Below, piece by piece: positions 33,250 to 40,760 of a stretch of DNA of 51,872 bases. A model generated the notes under the pieces. The model ran no database searches. It was not told the origin of the DNA and worked only from the letters and a program-made list of their open reading frames with translations. The translations under genes were made by a program, and so were the position numbers. The stretch spans positions 1 to 51,872 of the forward strand of contig NZ_MCGQ01000050.1 in the NCBI RefSeq assembly GCF_002242805.1, given 5' to 3'. Position 1 is the first letter of the stretch; each line of letters starts with the position of its first letter. The stretch comes from Streptomyces diastatochromogenes (GTDB taxonomy: Bacteria; Actinomycetota; Actinomycetes; Streptomycetales; Streptomycetaceae).

Positions 33250-34362
33250 TTAGTTGATGCCGAGCTTGTCGCAGGCGGACTTGTACTTGCCCGTGCAGAT
33301 GTCGGCGGCCGTGTAGACGCCGTCCTTGATGACGGTGTCCTTGATGTTGTCCTTGGTCAGCGAGGTGACCGGGACCAGGACCGACGGGACGTCCTTGGCG
33401 GAGCCGGAGGAGACCTTGTCCTTGGCGACCGAGTCGAGCGACTTGCCCTGGGCGAGCGCGACGGCCATCTCGGCGGCGGCGTCGGCCTCGGGGGCGTACG
33501 GCTTGTAGACGCTCATGTACTGCTCACCGGCGACGATGCGCTGCACACCGGCCAGCTCGGCGTCCTGGCCGGTGACCGGGACGGAGAGGCCCGCGGCCTT
33601 CAGAGCGGTGATGATACCGCCGGCCATGCCGTCGTTCGCGGAGTAGACGCCCGCGATCTTGCCCTTGCCGACCGCGGAGATCGCCGCCTCCATCTCGGAG
33701 TTGGCGTTGTCCGGCGACCACTCCTTGGTGTCGTACTCCTTGGCGATGGTGACCTTGCCGTCGAGGACGGAGTGCGCGCCCTTCTTGAACATGGCGGCGT
33801 TCGGGTCGGTGACCGAGCCGTTGACCATGACGATCTTGGAGGACTTGGTGGCCTTGCTGCCCAGCGCCTTCAGCAGGGCGGTGCCCTGGGTCTTGCCGAC
33901 CTCCTCGTTGTCGAACGAGGTGTAGGCGCTGATCGGGCCCTCGGCGAGGCGGTCGTAGGCGACGACCTTGATGCCGGCGTCCACGGCCTTCTGGACGGAG
34001 TTCTGGATGGCCTTGGCGTCCACCGCGTCCAGGATCAGGACGTCCACCTTGTTGGTGATCATGGTGTCGACCTGCTGCGCCTGCAGGTTCGCGTCCTGGC
34101 GGGCGTTGTTGTACTGGAAGTCCGCCTTGCCGTTCGTCAGCTCCTTGATCTTCTTCTCGATCAGCGGCTTGTCGAACTTCTCGTAGCGGGCGGTCTTGTT
34201 CTCCGGAAGGAGGAGGCCGACCTTGATGTTGTCGCCCTTGGCGGGCGCCGAGGAAGAGCTGTCGCTGCCCTTGGACTCCTTGGCACTGCCACAGGCGGCC
34301 AGCGAGACGGCCATGGCACCAGCAGCAACGGCGAAGGCCGCACGACGCATACGCATGTTCAC
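33250..34362 (-). CDS. xylF: Xylose-type ABC transporter substrate-binding lipoprotein XylF
   Basis: About 370 residues. The signal peptide VNMRMRRAAFAVAAGAMAVS ends in a lipobox SLAAC with Cys24. The mature protein is a periplasmic-binding-protein type I fold: IKVGLLLPENKTARYEKFDK, VDVLILDAVDAKAIQ, IKVVAYDRLAEG, IAGVYSANDGMAGGIITALK and VPVTGQDAELAGVQRI, a pattern close to E. coli XylF. Start GTG 34362 has GGAGG 9 nt upstream; ATG 34356 is an alternative. It is the first gene of xylFGH, 122 bp downstream of the ROK regulator with a nested dyad between them. It would bind extracellular xylose and deliver it to XylGH. Confidence 0.93.
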   Translation of the reverse strand: MNMRMRRAAFAVAAGAMAVSLAACGSAKESKGSDSSSSAPAKGDNIKVGLLLPENKTARYEKFDKPLIEKKIKELTNGKADFQYNNARQDANLQAQQVDTMITNKVDVLILDAVDAKAIQNSVQKAVDAGIKVVAYDRLAEGPISAYTSFDNEEVGKTQGTALLKALGSKATKSSKIVMVNGSVTDPNAAMFKKGAHSVLDGKVTIAKEYDTKEWSPDNANSEMEAAISAVGKGKIAGVYSANDGMAGGIITALKAAGLSVPVTGQDAELAGVQRIVAGEQYMSVYKPYAPEADAAAEMAVALAQGKSLDSVAKDKVSSGSAKDVPSVLVPVTSLTKDNIKDTVIKDGVYTAADICTGKYKSACDKLGIN

Positions 34363-34455
34363 TCTTTGAAACCTCCCTGACGAGGCCGCGTCGTTGCGGC
34401 CGAGGTGGCTGGAAGTCAACTCGGCCACACGTGCGACGTCAAGAAGTAAATCCTT

Positions 34456-34482
34456 AACGAGATGGCAACGGTGCCAATCGTT
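34456..34482. promoter_or_regulatory. Nested dyad upstream of xylF (candidate ROK operator)
   Basis: AACGA-2-TGGCA-4-TGCCA-1-TCGTT: two nested pairs of inverted arms in moderate-GC sequence, ending 2 bp from the ROK stop and about 95 bp upstream of xylF. Position and symmetry suit an operator for the adjacent regulator; a hairpin terminator is less likely because the stem is interrupted. Confidence 0.5.
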
Positions 34483-34484
34483 CT

Positions 34485-35717
34485 CTAAGTGAAGGCAGGC
34501 GTGGCGGCGGACAGCGTGCCGGCAGCAGAGCCGTCCAAAAGGGTCGAATCGCCCATCTCGCTGAGTGCGAGAGCGAGCGCTCCGAGCACCTCGGCACGGC
34601 CCCCAAGTGCCCCCGGGAGAACCGACAGTTGGCGCGCCGCACTCGGGATGGCATAGCGGCCGACAGACTCCCTGATGGGCCCGAGAACGAGCTCTCCGGC
34701 CTCGGCGAGATCACCGCCCAGGACCACCCGGCTCGGGTTCAGAAGGTTGCAGAGATTGGCCACTCCACTGCCGATGTGGCGGCCGACGTCGGCGATCACC
34801 CGACGACAGCCCGGGTCTCCGTCCCTGGCCAGCCGTACGACGCCTTCCATCGTCAGGTCGGTGCCATGGCTGGACTGGAGCAGCGGGAGCACGTAGCGCG
34901 CGGCCGCGAAGGTCTCCAGGCAGCCACGGTTGCCGCAACGGCAGACCGGGCCGGATTCGTCGAGTGTAATATGTCCGATTTCGCCTGCGGTGCCGCCCGG
35001 GCCGCGATAGATCTTCCCGTTGATGACCAGACCGGCGCCGACACCGCTGGCGACCTTGATGTAGGCGAGATCGCGCACGCCCTTGCCGCTGCCCCAGACC
35101 AGCTCGCCCAGGGCGCCCAGGTTGGCGTCGTTGTCCACGTGCACGGGCACGCCGAGGCGCTCGCGCATCTCCTCGGCGGGCTTGGTGCCGCCCCAGCCGG
35201 GCAGGATCGCGGTGGACCCGAGCGTCCCCGACTCGACGTCGATCGGACCGGGCACGCCCAGCCCCACTCCCGCCACCTTGGACCGATCCACGCCGGTGGC
35301 CGCGATCAGGCGGTTGACCAGCTCTTCCGCCCGGTCGAAGCCCTGTGTCGCGGAGGCGTCGACGTCCAGCGGCTCGGACTCCTCGGCCAGCACCTGGTGC
35401 GCGAGGTTCCCGATCGCGACGCGCAGGTGCGTGTGCCCGAAGTCGACGCCGATCACGATGCCGGCGTCTCCGCTCAGCGACACGCTGCGGGCCCGTCGTC
35501 CGCCCGCCGACGTGGGCGTGACCTCGACGGTCCCGCCGTCCTTCAGCTCCCGCACGATGTTGGAGACCGTCGCCGCGGACAGGCCGGTCGTCCGCGCGAT
35601 CTCCGCCTGCGTGAGCGACCCTGCCAGCCGCACGGCCCGTACGACTCGTTCCAGGTTGGCTCGGTGCAGCGACGACTGCGACCCCGGAGTCTCCATCGAC
35701 CCATCCACTCCCGCCAT
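34485..35717 (-). CDS. rok7B7: ROK-family transcriptional regulator (Rok7B7-like)
   Basis: About 410 residues (403 if the ATG at 35696 is used). The N-terminal winged helix-turn-helix reads LTQAEIARTTGLSAATVSNI. The ROK kinase-like domain has the nucleotide loop GVDFGHTHLRVAIGN, a second glycine motif VKVASGVGAG-type stretch (YIKVASGVGAGLVI), EIGHI and the zinc site CRCGNRGCLE. Its position next to xylFGH and near ngcEFG matches Rok7B7 of S. coelicolor, reported to affect xylose use, carbon control and antibiotic production. It probably represses xylFGH through the dyad at 34456-34482, with sugar or sugar phosphate as ligand. The gene symbol is assigned by synteny as well as motif. Confidence 0.88.
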   Translation of the reverse strand: MAGVDGSMETPGSQSSLHRANLERVVRAVRLAGSLTQAEIARTTGLSAATVSNIVRELKDGGTVEVTPTSAGGRRARSVSLSGDAGIVIGVDFGHTHLRVAIGNLAHQVLAEESEPLDVDASATQGFDRAEELVNRLIAATGVDRSKVAGVGLGVPGPIDVESGTLGSTAILPGWGGTKPAEEMRERLGVPVHVDNDANLGALGELVWGSGKGVRDLAYIKVASGVGAGLVINGKIYRGPGGTAGEIGHITLDESGPVCRCGNRGCLETFAAARYVLPLLQSSHGTDLTMEGVVRLARDGDPGCRRVIADVGRHIGSGVANLCNLLNPSRVVLGGDLAEAGELVLGPIRESVGRYAIPSAARQLSVLPGALGGRAEVLGALALALSEMGDSTLLDGSAAGTLSAATPAFT

Positions 35718-36106
35718 CGGCCGGGCGGCCCCTGCGCCGCCCGTGGCCCAGGTCACATCTGCGGAACCGGGCCACTTACAAGTTATGAACTCCAAGCTCG
35801 GCTGTACGGGTTACCGCAGTCAAGTCCTTGACGGAAATCGCTCTCGCTTCTCCGGTTCCGCACCGGACACCCCCAGGACACGTGTACGCCACCCCCGAGC
35901 AGGGCGGAAGCACGTTCCGACAGGGCTTCCGGGCGGGGTTCGAGGGCTGCGGAAGAGTTGGCGTGCGGGGCCGGCGGATCGTTCAGCCCCGGAATCCCGA
36001 GGGGCGGAACGTGACCGTGCCGTGACCGACGACCGGACGGCAGCGTGCGAATCGCGGGTGCGAAGAGTCACTGTGCCGCGAGCCGGTCCGCCCTGGGGGT
36101 TCGACG

Positions 36107-36560
36107 GCCATCCGCCGGGCGGCGCGCGACCGAGGCGGCGGCCTCCCCTCGCACACCGTGACTCCCGCCTTGAGCCGCCACCGCGCGCGTTCGGCCCGGC
36201 CGCCTCGGCACCTGGCACTGGACGACCGGGCACGGTACGCGAGCGACGCCGGGCCAGTGGGGGGCACGGCGGGCGAGCGCGAGGCCCGCGGCAGCACAGG
36301 ACTCGGGAAGCGTCGCGCACGTACTCGGCAGCCATCCGCCGGGCGGCGCGCGACCGAGGCGAGCTGTGCCGGCGGCCTCGCCTCGAACACCGCGGCCCGG
36401 GCCTTGAGTCGCCGCCACGTACGCCACCGCCGCGCGCGTTCGACGGGGCCGCCTCAGCACCTGGCGCTGGGCTCGGTGCGCGAGCGCCCGGCCGGTGGGC
36501 GGCGAGGCGGGCGAGCGCGAGGCGCACGGCGGCACAGGACTCGGGGAGCGTCGCGGGCGT
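36107..36560. repeat. Degenerate tandem duplication, ~224-238 bp unit
   Basis: A 30-bp block starting GCCATCCGCCGGGCGGCG occurs identically at 36107-36136 and 36331-36360. Downstream blocks repeat with substitutions and small indels in the same order: CGCGCGCGTTCG, GCCGCCTC.GCACCTGGC, GAGCGCGAGGC and ACAGGACTCGGG.AGCGTCGCG (36296 and 36534). The offset grows from 224 to 238 bp, showing independent indels since duplication. Confidence 0.75.
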
Positions 36561-36730
36561 ACCCCTGCAGGGCACCCCGGCGACGGGGCGCCGCTCCGAA
36601 AGCCGGACCCGCCCGGCGGACTGCACCAACGGACGACCACCCGCGCAGGACTCCGAGAGCATCCCCCGCGCATACCCCTGCCCTACAGCCCAGCGACAGT
36701 GCGCTCCTTCGGGAGCCGGACCCGGGCGAG
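36536..36730. repeat. Second degenerate tandem duplication, ~113 bp unit
   Basis: CAGGACTC.G.GAGC, ACCCCTGC and AGCCGGACCCG occur in the same order at 36536-36612 and 36646-36725 with an offset of 110-113 bp. The first copy overlaps the end of the 224-bp unit, so the region looks like an old nested repeat array. Confidence 0.6.
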
Positions 36731-36754
36731 CGGGGCGCGCGGCAGGATGGGGGG

Positions 36755-37078
36755 ATGCTTCCACCCCGACTGTTGTGGCGTGATCCCCGGCCCATCCCCC
36801 GGTTCAACCGGCAGGAGCCGGTGACCATGATCGTGCGGGATCCCGGATTTCATGAGCCGGGTGGCGGGGACGACTGCACGTCGGTCTGGTACGTCTGCCG
36901 GACGCATGATCGGGCCTACCGGCACGAGGCCTGTGGGGAAGGGGATCACCTCATCGCGCTGCACTGTGCGGAGCACGGGGCCGAGAACATGTGGCCGGAT
37001 CCGCGCATGCTGATGTTTCCGGAAGGGTTCGCTCCCCCGCTGAGCGAGGCACAGCTGAGCTGGGTGCGCTCCTCGTGA
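36755..37078 (+). CDS. Small Cys/His-rich protein, unknown function
   Basis: 107 residues from ATG 36755 (MLPPRLLWRDPRPIPRFNRQ), with an AGGA/GGGG purine tract upstream. The central part has regularly spaced potential metal ligands: DDCTSVWYVCRTHDRAYRHE, then ACGEGDHLIALHCAEHG, giving four cysteines and five histidines within about 40 residues. This suggests a zinc-binding module. The C-terminus is MFPEGFAPPLSEAQLSWVRS. It ends 6 bp from the stop of convergent ngcG with no terminator between. I do not recognise the family; a start at the internal ATG (MIVRDPGFHEPGGG, 36827) is possible. Confidence 0.6.
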   Translation: MLPPRLLWRDPRPIPRFNRQEPVTMIVRDPGFHEPGGGDDCTSVWYVCRTHDRAYRHEACGEGDHLIALHCAEHGAENMWPDPRMLMFPEGFAPPLSEAQLSWVRSS

Positions 37079-37084
37079 GGGCCG

Positions 37085-38014
37085 CTACTTCAGCGCGCCC
37101 GCCGTCAGGCCCGCGACCACCTGGCGCTGGAAGATGATGTACGCCGCCAGGACCGGCAGCATCGCCATCACCAGGCCCGCGAAGAGGCCGGACCAGTCGC
37201 CCTTGTAGCCCTGGCTGGCCGCCAGCTGGACCAGGCCCTGGGTGAGGACGCGCTTGTCGGGGTCGGTGTTGAGGACCGTGGGGAGCATGTACTGGTTCCA
37301 CTGGCCCAGGAAGTTGAAGATGCCCACGCTGATCAGACCCGGCTTGGCCATGGGCAGCATGATCTGGAAGAACGTACGGGTGTGCGAGGCGCCGTCGACG
37401 AAGGCCGCTTCCGCCACGGATGTGGGCAGGGTGCGGAAGAAGGCGGTGAGGAAGAAGACCGTGAACGGCAGCGAGTAGGCGATGTAGACCAGGATCAGGC
37501 CGTGGATCGTGTTCAGCAGCCCCATGTTGTTCACGACGTAGAACAGCGGGACCAGCGCCAGCATGATCGGGAAGCTCATGCCGCCGATGAACAGGTAGTA
37601 GATGAACCGGTTGCCGGGGAAGTCGAAGCGGGCCAGGACGTAGGCCGCCATCGAGCCGAGCACCAGGGTGCCGATCAGCGAGCCCCCGACCACCAGGACG
37701 GTGTTCAGGAAGTAGTCGCTCATGTTGGCGTCGGTCCACGCCCGCGCCCAGTTGTCGAAGTGCAGCTTGTCCGGCAGGGACCAGGGCGAGTTGAAGATGG
37801 CTCCGTCGTCCTTGAAGGAGGTCATCACCGCCCACAGCAGCGGCATGACCACCATGAACGCCCACAGGATCAGCATGCCGTGGGAGAAGACGTTGAGGAC
37901 GGTGCCCTCTTTCTTCTTCTTCCGGCCGGCGGGCAGCGCCGGCGGCACGTCGACCTTGGAGACGGTCGCGCCGGGCTCGGCCGGCAGCGGGGCGGAGGTC
38001 TCGGTCGTCTTCAT
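37085..38014 (-). CDS. ngcG: GlcNAc/chitooligosaccharide ABC transporter permease NgcG (MalG-like)
   Basis: 309-residue CUT1 permease. A cytoplasmic N-tail (MKTTETSAPLPAEPGATVSK) leads into six membrane helices, the first being FSHGMLILWAFMVVMPLLWA. The EAA loop reads SVAEAAFVDGASHTRTFFQI. It begins 4 bp after the NgcF stop (TGAAGCCATG), so the two are coupled. No ATPase gene is present; sharing MsiK is the expected arrangement. The assignment to NgcG rests on the SBP of this operon and on its position next to the ROK/xylFGH locus, as I recall for S. coelicolor. Confidence 0.86.
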   Translation of the reverse strand: MKTTETSAPLPAEPGATVSKVDVPPALPAGRKKKKEGTVLNVFSHGMLILWAFMVVMPLLWAVMTSFKDDGAIFNSPWSLPDKLHFDNWARAWTDANMSDYFLNTVLVVGGSLIGTLVLGSMAAYVLARFDFPGNRFIYYLFIGGMSFPIMLALVPLFYVVNNMGLLNTIHGLILVYIAYSLPFTVFFLTAFFRTLPTSVAEAAFVDGASHTRTFFQIMLPMAKPGLISVGIFNFLGQWNQYMLPTVLNTDPDKRVLTQGLVQLAASQGYKGDWSGLFAGLVMAMLPVLAAYIIFQRQVVAGLTAGALK

Positions 38015-38018
38015 GGCT

Positions 38019-38945
38019 TCAGTACTCCAGCCGCTCGCGACGGCCCAGCCGCATCACGATCGCGGCGAACGCGAGCGTGACGACGAGCAGGGCGACGCCG
38101 ATGGTGGTGGCGTAGGCGGCCTGACCGTCCCGGAACGCCTTCTGGTACACGTACAGGACCATCACGGTGGTCGAGTAGTCGGGACCGCCCGGCCCGGTCG
38201 TCATGATCTGTACGACCGCGAACGACTCGGCGCCGAGCGCGAGGATGCCCATGTAGACCCAGCCGGACTGCACCGTGTCCCACAGCAGCGGCAGGGTGAC
38301 GCGGAAGAACGTGGTGGCCCGGCTCGCGCCGTCCAGCAGGGCCGCCTCGTACAGCTCGGCCGGGATCGACGCCATGCCCGCCGAGAACAGGACCACGAAG
38401 AAGCCGACCGTGGACCACACGAGCACCGCCATCACGCACCACAGCGCGAGGCTCGGGTCGCCCAGCCAGAGCGGCTGGACGCTGTCGAGGCCGACACCGC
38501 GCAGGAGTGAGTTGATCGCGCCGCTGTCCGGGTTGTACGCGAAGGCGAACAGCAGGGAGACGATCGCGATCGACAGCACCTGCGGGAAGAAATAGACGAT
38601 TTTGTAGAAGGAGGAGCCCCGCACCCCGGAGATCACGGGGCCGCCCCTTCTCCGCCGTCCGCCCACATTGATCATGAAGGCGAAGAACAGCGCCAGCCCG
38701 ATGGTCACCAGTGGCAGCACCAGAGCGAAGAGCAGACTGTGCTGCAACGACTTCCAGAAGATGTCGTCGTGGAACATCCGCTTGTAGTTGTCGAAGCCGA
38801 CCATCTTGAATTCGGGGCTGAGGCCGGTCCAGTCCGTGAACGAGTAGTAGATGGACTGGATGAACGGCCACACCACGAAGAGCGCGTACAGTCCCAGGGG
38901 CAGTGCCAGAAACCCCACGATGAACCGGTACTTGCCGTGCTGCAT
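38019..38945 (-). CDS. ngcF: GlcNAc/chitooligosaccharide ABC transporter permease NgcF (MalF-like)
   Basis: 308-residue CUT1 permease beginning MQHGKYRFIVGFLALPLGLY. I use the ATG at 38945, which has GGAG 5 nt upstream; the open frame beyond it is not conserved-looking. The EAA loop is ELYEAALLDGASRATTFFRV. A cytoplasmic insertion rich in basic residues (NVGGRRRRGGPV, near residue 110) follows the second helix and is longer than in MalF-type permeases from enterics. It lies 28 bp downstream of ngcE and 4 bp upstream of ngcG. Together with NgcE it should import N-acetylglucosamine, chitobiose or longer chitooligosaccharides. Confidence 0.86.
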   Translation of the reverse strand: MQHGKYRFIVGFLALPLGLYALFVVWPFIQSIYYSFTDWTGLSPEFKMVGFDNYKRMFHDDIFWKSLQHSLLFALVLPLVTIGLALFFAFMINVGGRRRRGGPVISGVRGSSFYKIVYFFPQVLSIAIVSLLFAFAYNPDSGAINSLLRGVGLDSVQPLWLGDPSLALWCVMAVLVWSTVGFFVVLFSAGMASIPAELYEAALLDGASRATTFFRVTLPLLWDTVQSGWVYMGILALGAESFAVVQIMTTGPGGPDYSTTVMVLYVYQKAFRDGQAAYATTIGVALLVVTLAFAAIVMRLGRRERLEY

Positions 38946-38973
38946 CGCCACTCCGGTGCGGTAAAGGTGCTGG

Positions 38974-40419
38974 TTACTGGTGCTTGTAGTGCTTGATCGA
39001 GGTGTCCTTGGCGGCCTCGTCGGCAAAGCCCTGGATCTTCTTGACGGCCTCGGCCGGGGTGAGGCGGCCGGCCATCATCTCGCCGAGACCGGCCACACCG
39101 ATCTTCTCCTTCTGCAGCTGTACGTACCAGTCCTGCAGCCGCGGGTTCACCACGTTGGATCCGGCCTTGTCCAGCGCCGCCACACCCGACTTCAGACCCG
39201 GGGTGAGGGTGATGCCGGTGGTGCCGCCGTTGTACGCGGTCAGCGACTTCACCTTGGCGGTGAAGTTCTTCGAGGACGCCTCGGAGAGCATGATGCGCAG
39301 TTGCTCCATGCCGCCCTCGGCGTTGGCCGCCTTGGCCGGGACGACGAAGGGCTCACCGCCGGAGGCCCAGATGGTGCCGAACGGCATCTTGTCCGAGCTG
39401 TCGATGCCGGTGGGCGCGGAGACCGCGAGGTTGAAGTCGGCCGGGATGACGTTGGCCGACTCGTTCTCCACCCAGGAGCCGTTCGGGATGAACAGCGCCT
39501 CCCCCTTGGCCCAGGCGGTCTGCGACTGGATGTGGTCCAGGCCCGGGGTGCCCTTGAGGATGTAGCCCTTCTTGTACAGCTCGTAGTAGGCCTCGAAACA
39601 CGCCTTGACCGCCGGGTGCTTCCAGGCGTTCGGCTCCAGGTTGTCGATGGCGTCGAGCACCTCGCGGCCGCCGACCTTGGCGATCATCGGGTACAGCGAG
39701 AAGGGGACGTAGTACGGGTACTTGCCCGCGTACGTCCAGCCCGCCATGCCCTTCTTCTTGGCCTTCTCGCAGACCGCGAGCATCTCGTCCCAGGTCTCGG
39801 GGTACGTGGCGTCCAGCGAGTCCAGCGCCTTCTGCGAGTACCAGACGCCGTAGACCGTGTAGGCGTAGTACATGATCCAGACCGGCTTGCCGTCGAACTG
39901 GCCCATCTCCACGATGCCGGGGCGCAGCGTGTCGCGGACCTTCTTGTTCGGGTCGTCGTACGACGGCGCGTCCAGCAGCGGGGTGAGGTCCGCCAGCTGG
40001 CTCTTGCCGACGAGCACGCCCATGTCCATCTGCTCGGCGCCCGAGTTGTCGATGAGGTCCGGCGGGTTGCCCTGGTTGAAGCGGGGCTGGAGCGTGGACT
40101 GGATCTTCTGGGTGGCGGAGAACTTCACCGTGGCCTTGGGGAAGTCCTTCTGATAGATCTTCACCGCGTCCTGGGCGTACTCCTTGCCGAAACCGCCGTC
40201 GAAGAGGACGAACTCCATCTTCGCGGTCTCGTTGACGCCGAGCGGGTTCTTCGCGGTCTTCTTGCCCGTCTTCGCCTTGTCCTGTCCGGAGCCGCCGCTG
40301 CTCGCGCAGGCGGACAGCAGACCCATTCCGGGGGCGGCCACCAGACCGATCGCGGCCGAACGCTTGATCAGATCGCGGCGGCCGACACCTTCGCCACCGT
40401 GGTGCGCAGTGGATCCCAT
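38974..40419 (-). CDS. ngcE: N-acetylglucosamine/chitooligosaccharide-binding lipoprotein NgcE
   Basis: 481-residue solute-binding lipoprotein. The N-terminus has a twin-arginine-like motif GRRDLIKRSA (Arg14-Arg15), a hydrophobic core and a lipobox LLSAC with Cys38, so Tat export with lipidation is likely. The mature part (MEFVLFDGGFGKEYAQDAVK, FNQGNPPDLIDNSGAEQMDM, PNGSWVENESANVIP) resembles the NgcE proteins of S. olivaceoviridis and S. coelicolor, which bind GlcNAc, chitobiose or chitooligosaccharides. GAGGA lies 8 nt before the ATG. It heads the ngcEFG operon, and a DasR-box-like sequence lies 94-109 bp upstream of the start. Specificity is by family resemblance and synteny, not proven here. 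Confidence 0.87.
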   Translation of the reverse strand: MGSTAHHGGEGVGRRDLIKRSAAIGLVAAPGMGLLSACASSGGSGQDKAKTGKKTAKNPLGVNETAKMEFVLFDGGFGKEYAQDAVKIYQKDFPKATVKFSATQKIQSTLQPRFNQGNPPDLIDNSGAEQMDMGVLVGKSQLADLTPLLDAPSYDDPNKKVRDTLRPGIVEMGQFDGKPVWIMYYAYTVYGVWYSQKALDSLDATYPETWDEMLAVCEKAKKKGMAGWTYAGKYPYYVPFSLYPMIAKVGGREVLDAIDNLEPNAWKHPAVKACFEAYYELYKKGYILKGTPGLDHIQSQTAWAKGEALFIPNGSWVENESANVIPADFNLAVSAPTGIDSSDKMPFGTIWASGGEPFVVPAKAANAEGGMEQLRIMLSEASSKNFTAKVKSLTAYNGGTTGITLTPGLKSGVAALDKAGSNVVNPRLQDWYVQLQKEKIGVAGLGEMMAGRLTPAEAVKKIQGFADEAAKDTSIKHYKHQ

Positions 40420-40512
40420 GCTCAAGTCCTCGCCTTCTCCAGGACTCAGGCGGTGAACCGGATCCTCCCCGGCACCGCGGTCGGGTAGTGCAGGGTCATG
40501 CGGGAAACGCCG

Positions 40513-40528
40513 ACAGGTATAGTCCACT
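40513..40528 (-). promoter_or_regulatory. Candidate DasR-responsive element (dre) upstream of ngcE
   Basis: On the minus strand the site reads AGTGGACTATACCTGT, matching 12 of 16 positions of the dre consensus AGTGGTCTAGACCACT as I remember it, including the TGG...CTA.ACC core. It lies 94 bp upstream of the ngcE start. DasR responds to glucosamine-6-phosphate, the product of GlcNAc uptake, so the location makes sense. Confidence 0.55.
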
Positions 40529-40669
40529 TCCCGCCAGCGGAGCAAGATCGAATGCAAGGTTGGCAGTGGGTCTTTTCCGAGTTGAGACCTCCCGGAAATA
40601 TGAGCGACCTGTGGGTACCGCGGCCGGAAAATCGGCGACATAGGCCCCTGAATGCCACACCCAACACCC

Positions 40670-40730
40670 TTGACATCAAGGGCCACTTGACCACCTACTG
40701 GTTCCTGCGCACGAAGTTGACAACGTTGTC
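40670..40730 (+). promoter_or_regulatory. Putative promoter and GACAACGTTGTC operator of the first GH92 gene
   Basis: TTGACA (40670-40675) is a good -35 box with a weak -10 (ACCTAC) 17 nt on. Just downstream, GACAACGTTGTC (40719-40730) is a perfect 12-bp palindrome with the central CG typical of LacI-family operators. The same 12-mer occurs upstream of the second GH92 gene (48100-48111). A repressor bound here would block transcription start or elongation. Confidence 0.6.
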
Positions 40731-40760
40731 CAGAGCGGAGCGCAGGAGGGGAATCCGTAG

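Larger units (their letters stand above)
35718..36754. other. Gene-poor region with degenerate repeats
   Basis: About 1 kb without a credible gene. The first ~120 bp hold the ROK leader, including AGTT-ATG-AACT (35781-35791). From about 36100 the sequence is GC-rich, with long open frames on both strands whose translations are Arg/Ala/Pro-rich and repetitive. I interpret these as a side effect of composition and repeats, not as genes. Confidence 0.6.

Noticed and set aside
35820..36764. 314-codon minus-strand open frame across the repeat region
   Set aside because: Arg/Ala/Pro/Ser-rich translation that only mirrors the DNA repeats, no ribosome-binding site, and open frames on other strands over the same bases.
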